Below are positions 10,929 through 19,662 of a stretch of DNA of 64,000 bases, one piece after another; the first letter of the stretch is position 1; every line of letters begins with the position of its first letter. A program made the translations under genes and the position numbers. The notes beneath the pieces are model-generated. The model had not been told where the DNA came from. It ran no database searches and saw only the letters and a list, made by a program, of their open reading frames with translations. Location: the NCBI RefSeq assembly GCF_000349845.1, contig NC_020829.1, positions 4,905,001 through 4,969,000 of the forward strand, written 5' to 3'. This DNA is from Pseudomonas sp. ATCC 13867. Its GTDB lineage: Bacteria > Pseudomonadota > Gammaproteobacteria > Pseudomonadales > Pseudomonadaceae.

Positions 10929-10952
10929 CGACGCGGGAGCAATCCCGCGTCG
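10929..10952. terminator. Hairpin between convergent nadE and trhA
   Basis: A perfect 10-bp stem CGACGCGGGA / TCCCGCGTCG with a GCAA loop lies in the 39-bp gap between the two convergent genes. The T-run is weak, so it may work as a bidirectional transcript end or RNA-stability hairpin. Confidence 0.55.
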
Positions 10953-10959
10953 TTGTGGC

Positions 10960-11586
10960 TCAATGCTGGGGAATGACGTAGCGCCAGATGGCGATGAAGT
11001 GCAGCAGGCTGCCGGCGATCACGAACAGGTGCCAGATGCCATGCCAGTGGCGGAAGCGGCTGTCATAGGCGAAGAAGATGATGCCGATGGTGTAGAAGGC
11101 GCCGCCGCCGACCAGCCATGCAAACCCGGCACCGCCCAGCGCCCGGTACAACGGGCCCACGGCGATCAGCACGATCCAACCCATCACCGCGTAGATGATG
11201 ATCGACAGCACCCGCGCCTCGGAGCGCGGCTTGATCTCCTGCAGCATGCCGATCACCGCCATGCTCCAGACGATGCCGAAGAGGGTCCAGCCCCAGGCGC
11301 CCTTGAGCGTCACCAGGCAGAACGGCGTATAGCTGCCGGCGATCAGCAGGTAGATGGACAGGTGGTCGAGCTTGCGCAGGATCACCTTCGCCCGCCCACG
11401 CACGCTGTGGTAAAGCGTGGAGATGCTGTAGAGCATGGTCAGCGTGGTGCCATACACCGCCACGCTGACGATGCGCAGCGGCTCGCCGAGCAGGCTGGTG
11501 GCAACCAGCAGCCAGATACCGCCCACCAGCGCCAGCACGGCGCCGATCAGGTGGGTCCAGGCGTTGAAGCGTTCACCGTGGTACAT
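10960..11586 (-). CDS. trhA: Hemolysin III / TrhA-family membrane protein
   Basis: A 208-residue polytopic protein with about seven hydrophobic segments. It carries the family signatures ERFNAWTHLIGAVLALVGG, LYHSVRGRAKVILRKLDH and, near the C-terminus, HWHGIWHLFVIAGSLLHFIA, whose histidines and aspartate form the presumed metal site of the PAQR-like fold. Family members are linked to membrane-lipid homeostasis rather than true haemolysis. I chose ATG 11586, with GGGAG just upstream and the start MYHGERFN; the longer frame to 11655 crosses a terminator. Confidence 0.85.
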   Translation of the reverse strand: MYHGERFNAWTHLIGAVLALVGGIWLLVATSLLGEPLRIVSVAVYGTTLTMLYSISTLYHSVRGRAKVILRKLDHLSIYLLIAGSYTPFCLVTLKGAWGWTLFGIVWSMAVIGMLQEIKPRSEARVLSIIIYAVMGWIVLIAVGPLYRALGGAGFAWLVGGGAFYTIGIIFFAYDSRFRHWHGIWHLFVIAGSLLHFIAIWRYVIPQH

Positions 11587-11640
11587 GGAGTCTCCCGCTG
11601 CGGATTCGACCAGAGACACCCTATCCCGGTTGCATGAAAT

Positions 11641-11668
11641 AAAAAGCCCGACCATGTGTCGGGCTTTT
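11641..11668 (-). terminator. Rho-independent terminator of azu
   Basis: Stem AAGCCCGAC / GTCGGGCTT with a CATGT loop and T-runs on both sides (AAAAAGCCCGAC at 11641). It lies 38 nt after the azu stop and upstream of trhA. Confidence 0.85.
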
Positions 11669-11705
11669 CGTATCGTCGGCTCTTCGTACTAAAGCCAGGC
11701 AGGGA

Positions 11706-12152
11706 TCACTTGAGGGTCAGGGTGCCCTTCATCATGGCCGAGTGCCCCGGGAAGGAGCAGAAGAAGGCGTACGCATCGCCGGCCTTGAGTTTGGACACAT
11801 CGAAGGTCACCGAGTCCTTCTCGCCGGAGCCGATGATCTTGGTGTGGGCGATCACGCGGGTGTCGCCATCCTTGACGTAGTTCTTGTCCAGGCCGGCGGC
11901 CATGCCGTCGGTCACCACGCCCTGCATGTCGGCGGCGGTGGTCAGCACCCAGTTATGGCCCATCACGTTCTTCGGCAGGCTGCCGGGGTGGGACAGGTTG
12001 ACGGTGAAGGTCTTGCAGCTCTTGTCGACAGTGATGGCGTTGGTGCTGAACTGCATCTGGTCGTTGCCCTGGATGTCCACGGAGCATTCGGCAGCCAGCA
12101 GCGGAGCACTGAACAGGCCGAGCAGGGATACAGCAGCGAGTTTACGGAACAT
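11706..12152 (-). CDS. azu: Azurin, periplasmic blue copper protein
   Basis: A 148-residue precursor with a 20-residue signal peptide ([20 protein letters not shown]) and a 128-residue mature chain beginning [14 protein letters not shown]. The copper ligands are all present in mature numbering: His46 (MGHNW), Cys112, His117 and Met121 in [14 protein letters not shown], with the C3-C26 disulfide. Azurin shuttles electrons in the periplasm during denitrification and redox stress. An Anr-type box lies about 70 nt upstream of the start and a terminator follows, so it is monocistronic. Confidence 0.98.
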   Translation of the reverse strand: MFRKLAAVSLLGLFSAPLLAAECSVDIQGNDQMQFSTNAITVDKSCKTFTVNLSHPGSLPKNVMGHNWVLTTAADMQGVVTDGMAAGLDKNYVKDGDTRVIAHTKIIGSGEKDSVTFDVSKLKAGDAYAFFCSFPGHSAMMKGTLTLK

Positions 12153-12221
12153 ACAAGCCTCCTAGGCAGGTTGGGCGGAGAAACCTGAAGGGGAGACCGA
12201 GCGATGAACGGTCGAGTTCCC

Positions 12222-12235
12222 CTGATTCAGGTCAA
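12222..12235 (-). promoter_or_regulatory. Anr/Fnr/Dnr box upstream of azu
   Basis: The minus strand reads TTGACCTGAATCAG, fitting the TTGAC-N4-ATCAG form of the Pseudomonas Anr/Dnr site, 70 nt upstream of the azu start codon. It predicts induction of azurin at low oxygen. It also lies about 130 bp upstream of the tiny plus-strand gene at 12367. Confidence 0.8.
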
Positions 12236-12366
12236 CGACATACAGGTCGTCGACCTCGGCGCAAGCCTCTAAATATCTATCAGGCTCATCCATATCATCA
12301 ACGAGGCAGATCAGCGCACCCCGCCTAGCATAGACGCCACACCCCGGCATCACAGGAATCCGCACC

Positions 12367-12447
12367 GTGAAACTTCACGCCCTGTTACAAAGCCTGCTCG
12401 TCAGCTACGCACTGGCCGCCTCCGGTGGTGGCGGTCAGCACGGCTGA
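12367..12447 (+). CDS. Possible 26-residue secreted or membrane peptide
   Basis: A GTG-started frame of 26 codons encodes a peptide starting (M)KLHALLQSLLVSYALAAS and ending in a glycine-rich tail GGGGQHG. It resembles a bare signal peptide: one lysine, a hydrophobic core and an AxA-like end. An AGGA site is 9 nt upstream. It lies between azu (divergent) and the LOG gene (same strand). I do not recognise it. It could be a small membrane peptide, a leader, or the decayed start of a lost gene. Confidence 0.35.
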   Translation: MKLHALLQSLLVSYALAASGGGGQHG

Positions 12448-12522
12448 ATTCCGTCGCGCAAGTCTTGGTCGCTCTCGCATCTGCCGCTACCCTGACGACC
12501 TTCACAAGTGTGGGAGTTTTTC

Positions 12523-13110
12523 ATGGCCTTGCGTTCCATCTGCGTATTCTGCGGCGCCAGCCCCGGCGCCACTCCGATCTATCAGGAAGCCGCCGAGGCC
12601 CTTGGCCGCCATCTGGCCGAACGTGGCATCCGCCTGGTCTATGGCGGCGGCGCGGTCGGCCTGATGGGCATGGTGGCCGACGCCGCGCTGGCGGCGGGCG
12701 GAGAGGTCATCGGCATCATTCCGCAGAGCCTGAAAGAAGCGGAAATCGGCCACAAGGGCCTGACGCGCCTGGAAGTGGTGGACGGCATGCACGCGCGCAA
12801 GGCACGCATGGCCGAACTGAGCGACGCCTTCATCGCCCTGCCCGGCGGCCTGGGCACGCTGGAAGAGCTGTTCGAGGTCTGGACCTGGGGTCAACTGGGC
12901 TACCACGGCAAACCGCTGGGGCTGCTGGAGGTGAACGGTTTCTACGAGCCGCTGCTGACCTTCCTCGATCACCTGGTGCAGGAGCGCTTCGTACGCCCGC
13001 AGCACCGCGAGATGCTCCAGCGCGCCAGCACGCCGGCCGAACTGGTCGACGCCCTGCAAGCCTGGACGCCCTCGGCGGCGCCCAAATGGGTGGACCGAAA
13101 CCCCACCTGA
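12523..13110 (+). CDS. LOG-family cytokinin-type nucleoside 5'-monophosphate phosphoribohydrolase
   Basis: A 195-residue Rossmann-fold protein of the LOG (Lonely Guy) family, often misannotated as lysine decarboxylase. Its hallmark [20 protein letters not shown] (residues about 107-126) contains the PGGxGTxxE catalytic motif, and GMHARKARM supplies the conserved arginine. Such enzymes hydrolyse nucleoside monophosphates to base plus ribose-5-phosphate. ATG 12523 has GGGAG 8 nt upstream. It converges on the pil cluster with 7 bp between the stops. Confidence 0.9.
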   Translation: MALRSICVFCGASPGATPIYQEAAEALGRHLAERGIRLVYGGGAVGLMGMVADAALAAGGEVIGIIPQSLKEAEIGHKGLTRLEVVDGMHARKARMAELSDAFIALPGGLGTLEELFEVWTWGQLGYHGKPLGLLEVNGFYEPLLTFLDHLVQERFVRPQHREMLQRASTPAELVDALQAWTPSAAPKWVDRNPT

Positions 13111-13117
13111 GCCCGCT

Positions 13118-13555
13118 TCAGCGCCAGCAATCGGCGGTTTCCCCCGCCGTCGAGCGTTGCTCTCCCAGGGTATTCAGGCTCAGCGCAGCGCAATGCAGGT
13201 CCTGTGCCTGGGCGCCTTGCGGGGTGGCGGTGAGCCGATAGCCGCCGTCCGCCTCCGTCCCCGGCTCGACGGTAAGCAGGTACCAGCCGCCAGGAGAAGC
13301 CGCCCCCTTTGCGCCCGCGCGGGGCAACCCCAAGCTGGCGAGTTCGCCGGTAGCCACGACGTAGCGGCTGTTCTGGGCGAAGTAGCGCTCCTGCCGCGCC
13401 GCCGCGTCGAGCAGCAGCGCCTGCCCCTCGGTGCGATTGGCGCGCAGGATGTACTGTCGATAACCGGGGTAGGTGACCGCCGCCAGAATGGCGGCGATAG
13501 CCACCACGATCATGAGTTCGATGAGGGTAACGCCGGCCTCCCGTGGTCCTTTCAT
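13118..13555 (-). CDS. pilE: Type IV pilus minor pilin PilE
   Basis: A 145-residue pseudopilin. The short leader ends at G8, before the mature start VTLIELMIVVAIAAILAAV with Glu5, so prepilin peptidase would cut it. The following YPGYRQYILRANRTEGQALL is typical of PilE. The C-terminal cysteines fit the usual disulfide loop. PilE is a core minor pilin connecting the tip complex to the major pilin. The start overlaps the pilY1 stop (ATGA at 13552-13555). Last gene of pilV-W-X-Y1-E. Confidence 0.92.
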   Translation of the reverse strand: MKGPREAGVTLIELMIVVAIAAILAAVTYPGYRQYILRANRTEGQALLLDAAARQERYFAQNSRYVVATGELASLGLPRAGAKGAASPGGWYLLTVEPGTEADGGYRLTATPQGAQAQDLHCAALSLNTLGEQRSTAGETADCWR

Positions 13556-16500
13556 TGCCCGGTCTCCGGCATCACAGTCCAGGTCTGCCGACCGTTCAGT
13601 TCGCCGAATGCGAGCCTGTGCTGCGCGCCACTGGCGTCGAACAGCGAATCGCCACTGAAAGTCACACCACCCGCGGCAAGCGGAACGCTGCTGGGAACCG
13701 TACCGTCCACCCGGTCCTGGTCGTCCACCTCACCATCGCCATTCAGGTCGAACACCGGGAACGGCGTCGCCCCTCCCGCATTCGCGCCCAGCGCCAGGAC
13801 ATGCCCCTCCAGGCCGGGTGAACAGGGATCGGCATTGGGCGTCACGGTCACGACCTGAAGCAGGTTCCCGCGCACCCTGGGCGCCGCGATGACCCGCTCG
13901 CCCCTCAGGCGGTCGCCAACCTCGAGGTCCAGCACCCAGCCGGAGTCGCGCGTCCAGTCGATGGTCCCCTGGCTCACCTGGCGGGTTCCCGTCGGGCTCT
14001 CGCTCTCGAATGCCTGCACGCGCAGATCGGCGCGGGTGAGATGTCGCGTCATCTCGGCAGTCTTGCCAGCGGCCTGCGGGTCCCAGATGCCGTAGATCGA
14101 TTGCAGCGTACGGGAGGCCTTGTCGCTGACGGTGAAATAGCGGCCGGTGCCGAAGTAGACCATCAGCCCCTGCCCAGACGGATGCCTCATGAAGGCCGGG
14201 GCGGCGCTGATCGCCTGGGCAGTCGGGTCCGATGCGCTGACGGTTGCGTGATAGAGCGGCTGGTTGCCGAAGGCGACGACGAAACGGGAAGTGCTCACCG
14301 CCGCCGTCGGCCCGTCAACGGCCGCCGAATCGAGCAGGTCGAAGCGCCACAGATTGCCCAGCAGGTCGCCCGCATAGGCATAGTCGGCGATGCCATCGCC
14401 ATTCACGTCCGCGGCGTTGACCGCCGAAAGGCCATTGGCCCCACCTTCCGCCGTCGTGAGCTTGGTCAACAGCCGTCCATTGGCCACATCGAGCAGGAAC
14501 AGGCTGGCCTTCCCGTCGTCCCCGCCATAGCCGTTGCCCAGCAGGACAGCCCATTGGCCGCTGTGCAGACGGGCGATTACCGGGGCCGAAAGCACATGGC
14601 CCAGTTCGGGATCGTCCTGCGCAGTGAACTCCCACAGCAACGAGGCGGCGTCGGGATCGCTGATATCCAGCGCAAAGACACCACGCCCTCCCGCCCCCAG
14701 CGTACCGATCAGCACCCTGTGCCATGCGCCGCTGAAATACACATCGGCGACGGCCGGCGAGCCGTCCACGTAATAGCGGTGACGCTCCGGTTCGCTGGCG
14801 TATCGGCGGTCGGCCAGCAGGTGGAGATGCGGGATGACCGGCGTAGGAATGTAGGCAAAGGTTTCCTCCCCGGACCTGGCGTTGAAAGCATGCAGCATGC
14901 CGTCGTTGGCCCCGACGTAGACCTGGTCGTCCTGCCGCGCCTGCGCCGCAGCGAATGCCCGATACTCTCCGTTGCCGCCATCCAGGCCCTCGGCAACGCC
15001 CGCCAGCAGGCGCGCCTTGCTCCCCAGCACAGGGGCCGAGTTGACGATGTCGCCAATCAGCGTCGTGCGCTTGCGATAGCGGTCCTCATGACGGGTATCA
15101 CCCTTGAGGAAGTTCACGCGGGGGGCGTCCAGATGGTCCTGCAGCCCCACCCCGGCGAAACTGCGTCCCGCCAGGTTCTCGAAGGTGAAATCCTGCAAAC
15201 CGGTTCCACTGGCATTGGCCATCAGGATACGGCGCTCACTCCAGCGTGGCAGTCGGTCGCTGGCTTTCCATGCGAGCAGTGCAGCGGCGGAGCTGCCAGC
15301 CCTGGGCGCCACGCGCTTGAGCAGGTCACCGCCCCAGGTCGCCACTTCCAACTGCGTGGTGTACAGCTCGAAACCGTCCCCTCCGAGCGCCTGTTGCAGG
15401 GCGATGGGAGCGGCGATGGACATCTGGCGTTGCAGGATTGGGCTGAACCCCCTGGACAGTTGAGTCCTCAGATGAGCCGCATCGGTCACCTGGAAGTAGC
15501 TGTCCGGGGTGCCTGGCTTGTGCGAATCCCAGTCGCCATCGACCGGAAGCGGCGACCGCTGCGCATCGAATCCACCCCACTTGGCGGCGTACCAGAGCGG
15601 GTCATGCAACGGGGTGACGGGGTTGTTCCCAGTCGGGATGAAGGTGCGGACGGAACTAGTGGGCTCCAGCGGCGGGCAGGTGCTGCCGGACATCCGGCAC
15701 TCGCCCGCCCATCGCCCGGACGGCGTGTCGAACGGATCGCTCAGAGTGCCGGCACTTTCGTTGGTGACCTCGAGATAGAGGCCATCCCGCGTAGTCCCGG
15801 CCATCGCGTACCCCAGGTGCAATACCGTGCCCCTGTCGGCGCGCAGGGTCTTCAGCGTGACGCTCAGCGTGTTGTCCGCATTCACCCGGGCGCTGTACAG
15901 AAGGCTGGCATCGCCGTCGTCACCCTCGAACGCCACACGGAGCACGATCTCCGGACGCCCGCCATTTACTTCCGCGGCCACCTTCTGCCCCGGCATGTTG
16001 TGCATCGACTGCACGAAGAATGCGCTCATTTGCGCGGGCGCCGGGGGCTTGTCCGGGGATACGACCCTGGCGAAGGGAATCAGGGTTGCCGTGCCGTCGC
16101 CCACGGGAATCCGAATGCTGGATGAGGGCGTTGAGAGGGCAACGGCGAATGTCCTGACCGACAGGCCGGTCGTGGTGATGGGTTGCAGGTTCCCGTAATA
16201 GGCGACGGCGGCGGCGTTGTAGGTTCCTTCCCGCGCCGGCTCTTCAGGCAGCCCGCGAATGCTGCCGAAGCTGCTGGCCAGCTTGGCGGTCGGCGCGGCA
16301 TCCGTGGCGCCGCCACTGACTTCCCCGATGGAGATCCGCTTTGCACCGCTGCCCAGCTCGTGATCCCAGAGGGTTGTGCCCAACGCGGAAACGTCCAGCT
16401 TTGCCAAGGTGCCACTGGCCTGCCCGGACGGGCCGAAAGGGCTGCCTGGCAACTGTGAGTCGTAACTGGGGCTCGCCTCACTGACGACAGTGAGCAGGGG

Positions 16501-17709
16501 CTTCGAACAACGGTAGGCGAAGTCCGATGCGTAGGGATCACGCCAGTTGGAAACCTCGCCTTCCATCGCGGGACGATCGACGGAAGCGGGACTCCCGGCG
16601 CCGCTGAAGTAACGCAGCGCATCGAACATGACGGCTCCCAGGGGATTTGCCCCGGTCCTGCAGGCCAGGCCGTTCGTGGCGCCGCAAAGCGCCGATAGCT
16701 GGGCAGGCAAGCCGTCCAGGCTGGCAATGATGGCCGGCCTATCCGTCCCTTTCGTGGCGAAGATCCCGGTGTCCGCGTCAACCTCATCCGCGAACGAACC
16801 GATGGCCTTGCGCAACACGCCGCCGCGCAGGTCGCGGGTACCCGAGCCCGCCATCAGACCAAAATACATCTGGTTATCTTCGCCATACGCCTGCAACAAC
16901 CCCGTCGGTTTGTAGCGCTTGTTCGGATATTGCTTGCAGTTGCTTTCGAGCAATCCCGGCACACACACCCGAACCCTCACGACAACGTCGACCGGCGTCA
17001 CGCCCTCTACCCGCTCGTCTCCGTCACTCGGCCTCAGCCAATCCCAGACATGCAGGTTGGCGACGTCGGGCAGAACGCTCAGGTGGGCAGGGGTATTGGC
17101 GAACAGCGTGCGGTTCATCCCAGCGGGCGCAGAGAAGGGGGTGTAGTCCGCCAGATCGAATCCGGCATCCGCCGTACCGGCATATTCCCGTCCCCAGGCA
17201 AGAGCGTTCCGGGGAATCGACGCACGCTCCAGCACCGTTTCTTCTTCGGTGTCCGTCGAGCGATAACCGCCATAGAGAATCGCGCGCAGAGTGTCGATCC
17301 GCGAGGCGGTCAGATAATTGAGGAAGTCTCCGCTCCAGCGCCCGGAGCTGGTCCTGCACGTCTTGTCGCCAGTGAACGCGACCGGCATGAACAACTGCTC
17401 AGCAGCCGCATATCGATAGCACTTTCCGGAGTCGAAATAGCCGTCATGGGCGGTTGTCGGGTCGTAGTGAAACGCCGGGACGCCATTGCCCTGGATATCG
17501 ACGGCATCGGGATAGGCCGGAAGAAACAACGACTGATCCAGACCGACCACCAGAAGGTTCAGGGGCGGCATGGACGGGCTCACGAACAGCGGTGTCTGGG
17601 CCGGCGCAGTCCCCGTGGCGGGTATCGTCTCCACGGTCGGGGACGCCGCCGCGACGCCCTGGCCCAGCAGTCCGGCCAGCAGCATGAGCCCATTACGATG
17701 AAGATCCAT
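13552..17709 (-). CDS. pilY1: Type IV pilus tip adhesin / assembly factor PilY1
   Basis: A 1385-residue secreted protein with an N-terminal signal peptide (about 22 residues). The C-terminal half has the PilY1/PilC beta-propeller: DQVYVGANDGMLHAFNARSG, then the calcium loop DVNGDGIADYAYAGD at about residues 1101-1115. A second EF-hand-like loop, DLNGDGEVDDQD, lies at about 1321-1332. The N-terminal part resembles the GYFDSGKCYRY type of PilY proteins but shows no DxSxS MIDAS motif, so the von Willebrand A domain of P. aeruginosa PilY1 appears to be absent. PilY1 acts at the pilus tip in adhesion, surface sensing and control of retraction. No pilY2 lies between it and pilE. Confidence 0.9.
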   Translation of the reverse strand: MDLHRNGLMLLAGLLGQGVAAASPTVETIPATGTAPAQTPLFVSPSMPPLNLLVVGLDQSLFLPAYPDAVDIQGNGVPAFHYDPTTAHDGYFDSGKCYRYAAAEQLFMPVAFTGDKTCRTSSGRWSGDFLNYLTASRIDTLRAILYGGYRSTDTEEETVLERASIPRNALAWGREYAGTADAGFDLADYTPFSAPAGMNRTLFANTPAHLSVLPDVANLHVWDWLRPSDGDERVEGVTPVDVVVRVRVCVPGLLESNCKQYPNKRYKPTGLLQAYGEDNQMYFGLMAGSGTRDLRGGVLRKAIGSFADEVDADTGIFATKGTDRPAIIASLDGLPAQLSALCGATNGLACRTGANPLGAVMFDALRYFSGAGSPASVDRPAMEGEVSNWRDPYASDFAYRCSKPLLTVVSEASPSYDSQLPGSPFGPSGQASGTLAKLDVSALGTTLWDHELGSGAKRISIGEVSGGATDAAPTAKLASSFGSIRGLPEEPAREGTYNAAAVAYYGNLQPITTTGLSVRTFAVALSTPSSSIRIPVGDGTATLIPFARVVSPDKPPAPAQMSAFFVQSMHNMPGQKVAAEVNGGRPEIVLRVAFEGDDGDASLLYSARVNADNTLSVTLKTLRADRGTVLHLGYAMAGTTRDGLYLEVTNESAGTLSDPFDTPSGRWAGECRMSGSTCPPLEPTSSVRTFIPTGNNPVTPLHDPLWYAAKWGGFDAQRSPLPVDGDWDSHKPGTPDSYFQVTDAAHLRTQLSRGFSPILQRQMSIAAPIALQQALGGDGFELYTTQLEVATWGGDLLKRVAPRAGSSAAALLAWKASDRLPRWSERRILMANASGTGLQDFTFENLAGRSFAGVGLQDHLDAPRVNFLKGDTRHEDRYRKRTTLIGDIVNSAPVLGSKARLLAGVAEGLDGGNGEYRAFAAAQARQDDQVYVGANDGMLHAFNARSGEETFAYIPTPVIPHLHLLADRRYASEPERHRYYVDGSPAVADVYFSGAWHRVLIGTLGAGGRGVFALDISDPDAASLLWEFTAQDDPELGHVLSAPVIARLHSGQWAVLLGNGYGGDDGKASLFLLDVANGRLLTKLTTAEGGANGLSAVNAADVNGDGIADYAYAGDLLGNLWRFDLLDSAAVDGPTAAVSTSRFVVAFGNQPLYHATVSASDPTAQAISAAPAFMRHPSGQGLMVYFGTGRYFTVSDKASRTLQSIYGIWDPQAAGKTAEMTRHLTRADLRVQAFESESPTGTRQVSQGTIDWTRDSGWVLDLEVGDRLRGERVIAAPRVRGNLLQVVTVTPNADPCSPGLEGHVLALGANAGGATPFPVFDLNGDGEVDDQDRVDGTVPSSVPLAAGGVTFSGDSLFDASGAQHRLAFGELNGRQTWTVMPETGQ

Positions 17710-17724
17710 CGGCAGCCTCCCTGC

Positions 17725-18279
17725 TCAATCATCGTGGTGTTTGGCGTAAACCGAACGCAGCTTCTGGCTACCATTGCCAGAGCAATTGCCGGCACAGCTG
17801 TTGACCTCATACAGGAAGGTCCCGCCCTTGCCGCCAGCCGTGCAATCCGTACTGACGCAGTCGCCCCCGCCTCCGATCAACGCCACGTACCATCTGACCG
17901 GCCGTCCCTCGGAAGAGCCCGAGCCGCTGGAAAGGGCCGTGTACGTGGCGACCTCATCACCCTGCCCGAAACGTGGAGCGATATAGCCGCCACTGCGTAC
18001 GGCATCGCGGTAGGGCATGCACAGTTGCGGGCTGCAACTCATGGCCAGCGCAGCGAGCGCCGCGGCGGAATAGAAGCCCACCCGTGCCTCGGCCATGCGA
18101 AGGCCGGCCTCGGCGTCATTGAACAACCGCTGCTGCTCGACGGAGCGGCCGGCGATACGCGACTCGATCACGGCGTTCCTGGCGCCGGACAAGGCAAGCA
18201 TCGTCATGATCAGCAGGAGGATCAGCGCGACGAACAGCGAGGCTCCACGCTGGGAAGTCCGATAGCGCGCGCGCCTCAT
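17725..18279 (-). CDS. pilX: Type IV pilus minor pilin PilX
   Basis: A 184-residue pseudopilin. Leader QRG is followed by ASLFVALILLLIMTMLAL, in which the usual Glu5 is missing. That is characteristic of PilX (the GspK equivalent), which caps the tip complex. ESRIAGRSVEQQRLFNDAEA and a cysteine-rich C-terminus also fit. The start overlaps the pilW stop as ATGA, and a 15-nt spacer precedes pilY1. Confidence 0.87.
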   Translation of the reverse strand: MRRARYRTSQRGASLFVALILLLIMTMLALSGARNAVIESRIAGRSVEQQRLFNDAEAGLRMAEARVGFYSAAALAALAMSCSPQLCMPYRDAVRSGGYIAPRFGQGDEVATYTALSSGSGSSEGRPVRWYVALIGGGGDCVSTDCTAGGKGGTFLYEVNSCAGNCSGNGSQKLRSVYAKHHDD

Positions 18280-19076
18280 GGCATGAGGTTCCTCAGCATG
18301 ACGGTCCCCTGGCCGACCAGGTACAACTGGCCGGAATCGCCAGGTACTCCGGTGGCCTCCACCCCGGTCAGCAACTTCCAGTCGGCGACAGCCGTTGTCT
18401 TGCTGACAGCATCCCGAAGGCCCTTGCCGCTACTGCGCAGCAAAACCCTGTAACCCACCCCGACCACGGATTGCCCATCCTCGAGGGCGCTACTGATATA
18501 GCTCGACACTTGCCTGGGTTGCGCGGCACTGGCGACCGCCACCTGGAAAACCAGATCGACCAGCCCGTCCACCAGCGCCTCATCCCCCTGGGCGCTGGCG
18601 CAGCGCAAGTCACCGGCGCTGCCCAGGTAGAGCTTTTCGACGAAGACGAAGCGGGTGCCGGTATAGGGTTCGGCAAGCTCCGCAAGATTGGGCGCCCGAT
18701 TGCCCAGACAGTCGCGATCCCACTTGTCCCGTGGCTGATAGCGAATGCAGATCGCCGACCTGTCCACGTATTGCACGGCCCGCCCCGGGGGAAAACTGCA
18801 GCCTTTGACGATACCGCCGGACGTCTCGCTGAATGCCGCGTCCATATCCTGTATCGCCGGGCTTCGCCTGTAACCGGCCTTGCCGAGTTCCTGTTGCAGG
18901 AACATCGAGACGAAGCGCCGGTTCTCCTGGTTCTGCAACTGCCCCTGCTGAAAGAGATAGCTGTGCCGATTGTCCAGATAGACCTGGGTGATCCCCAGAA
19001 CCAGAAAGCTGCTCAACACGAGCGCGATCATCAACTCAACCAGGGACAATCCACCCTGATGGTGCGGGCCATCCAT
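18276..19076 (-). CDS. pilW: Type IV pilus minor pilin PilW
   Basis: A 266-residue pseudopilin starting MDGPHHQGG with mature segment LSLVELMIALVLSSFLVLG (Glu5 present). QVYLDNRHSYLFQQGQLQNQ and ENRRFVSMFLQQELGKAGYR are typical of PilW (GspJ equivalent). I chose ATG 19076 because it puts the cleavage site next to the start; the open frame continues upstream through pilV in another frame. The gap to pilV is 10 nt. Confidence 0.9.
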   Translation of the reverse strand: MDGPHHQGGLSLVELMIALVLSSFLVLGITQVYLDNRHSYLFQQGQLQNQENRRFVSMFLQQELGKAGYRRSPAIQDMDAAFSETSGGIVKGCSFPPGRAVQYVDRSAICIRYQPRDKWDRDCLGNRAPNLAELAEPYTGTRFVFVEKLYLGSAGDLRCASAQGDEALVDGLVDLVFQVAVASAAQPRQVSSYISSALEDGQSVVGVGYRVLLRSSGKGLRDAVSKTTAVADWKLLTGVEATGVPGDSGQLYLVGQGTVMLRNLMP

Positions 19077-19086
19077 GCCTCGACTC

Positions 19087-19662
19087 CTAGATTTGGGTAC
19101 GCAATCGGTAACGGCAGACCGTCTCCGCCGCTTCAGCGGCATGCGGGTCCAGGCACTCGCCCGGCCTGACCTTCCAGGCCACCTGGATCTCCAGAACACT
19201 CCCCTCTGCGGCGCAGTGGTTTTCCCCACTCGACCGGCAGATATGAAACTCGTCGACCAGCAACTCCCTGGCGCCCGGCAGCAACGCGCTCGCCCGCCTG
19301 GACCAGCACGCCAGTTGCCGATCGGCAGCGCCGGGCGTATCCGCACAGTTGGCGGGCGCACTCGGAAAACCCGCACCGGGCGCCTTGAGGTAACCCGCCG
19401 GAACCGGCTTGCCGCCGCTGCGCAGGCGGATCATCTCCACCAGGTCGTTCGCCAGCGCCGCCGCCGTGTTGCGCTGCGCCGAGTCCTGGACGTATTGCAG
19501 CGTCCGGCCCTGCAAGGCCACCATCCCCAACAGCCCGACGCAAGTCAGCAGCACCGCCACCAGCACCTCGATCAGGCTGAAGCCGAAGGAGTGCTTCCCG
19601 GCTCCCGCTCGCGCGGCATGCGAACCAGCGCTGGAAGCTGCGCGATGCCAGAGAAGGAACAT
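19087..19662 (-). CDS. pilV: Type IV pilus minor pilin PilV
   Basis: A 191-residue pseudopilin, first gene of the cluster. A longer-than-usual leader of about 27 residues precedes the mature start FSLIEVLVAVLLTCVGLLGM (Glu5 present). The helix continues QGRTLQYVQDSAQRNTAAAL, typical of PilV (GspI equivalent). ATG 19662 has GAGG about 9 nt upstream. No fimT or fimU frame is found between here and 19,936, so the GspH-like subunit must be encoded elsewhere or be missing. Confidence 0.88.
   Translation of the reverse strand: MFLLWHRAASSAGSHAARAGAGKHSFGFSLIEVLVAVLLTCVGLLGMVALQGRTLQYVQDSAQRNTAAALANDLVEMIRLRSGGKPVPAGYLKAPGAGFPSAPANCADTPGAADRQLACWSRRASALLPGARELLVDEFHICRSSGENHCAAEGSVLEIQVAWKVRPGECLDPHAAEAAETVCRYRLRTQI

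Noticed and set aside
12162..12365. 67-codon minus-strand frame upstream of azu
   Set aside because: It covers the Anr box and azurin promoter, shows no family features, and ends 10 bp before azu without acting as a leader that I can justify.
12523..13110. Lysine decarboxylase
   Set aside because: The PGGxGTxxE motif defines the LOG phosphoribohydrolase family; the decarboxylase label is an old misannotation, so the gene is not evidence for lysine metabolism despite the nearby ama genes.
13552..17709. PilY1 as a true von Willebrand A adhesin
   Set aside because: No DxSxS motif is visible; LDQSLF near residue 58 is not a MIDAS. The protein is still PilY1 by its C-terminal propeller and calcium loop.
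13118..19662. Pil cluster as a genomic island
   Set aside because: There is no integrase, tRNA junction, direct repeat or mobility gene at its borders. A different base composition alone would be weak evidence.
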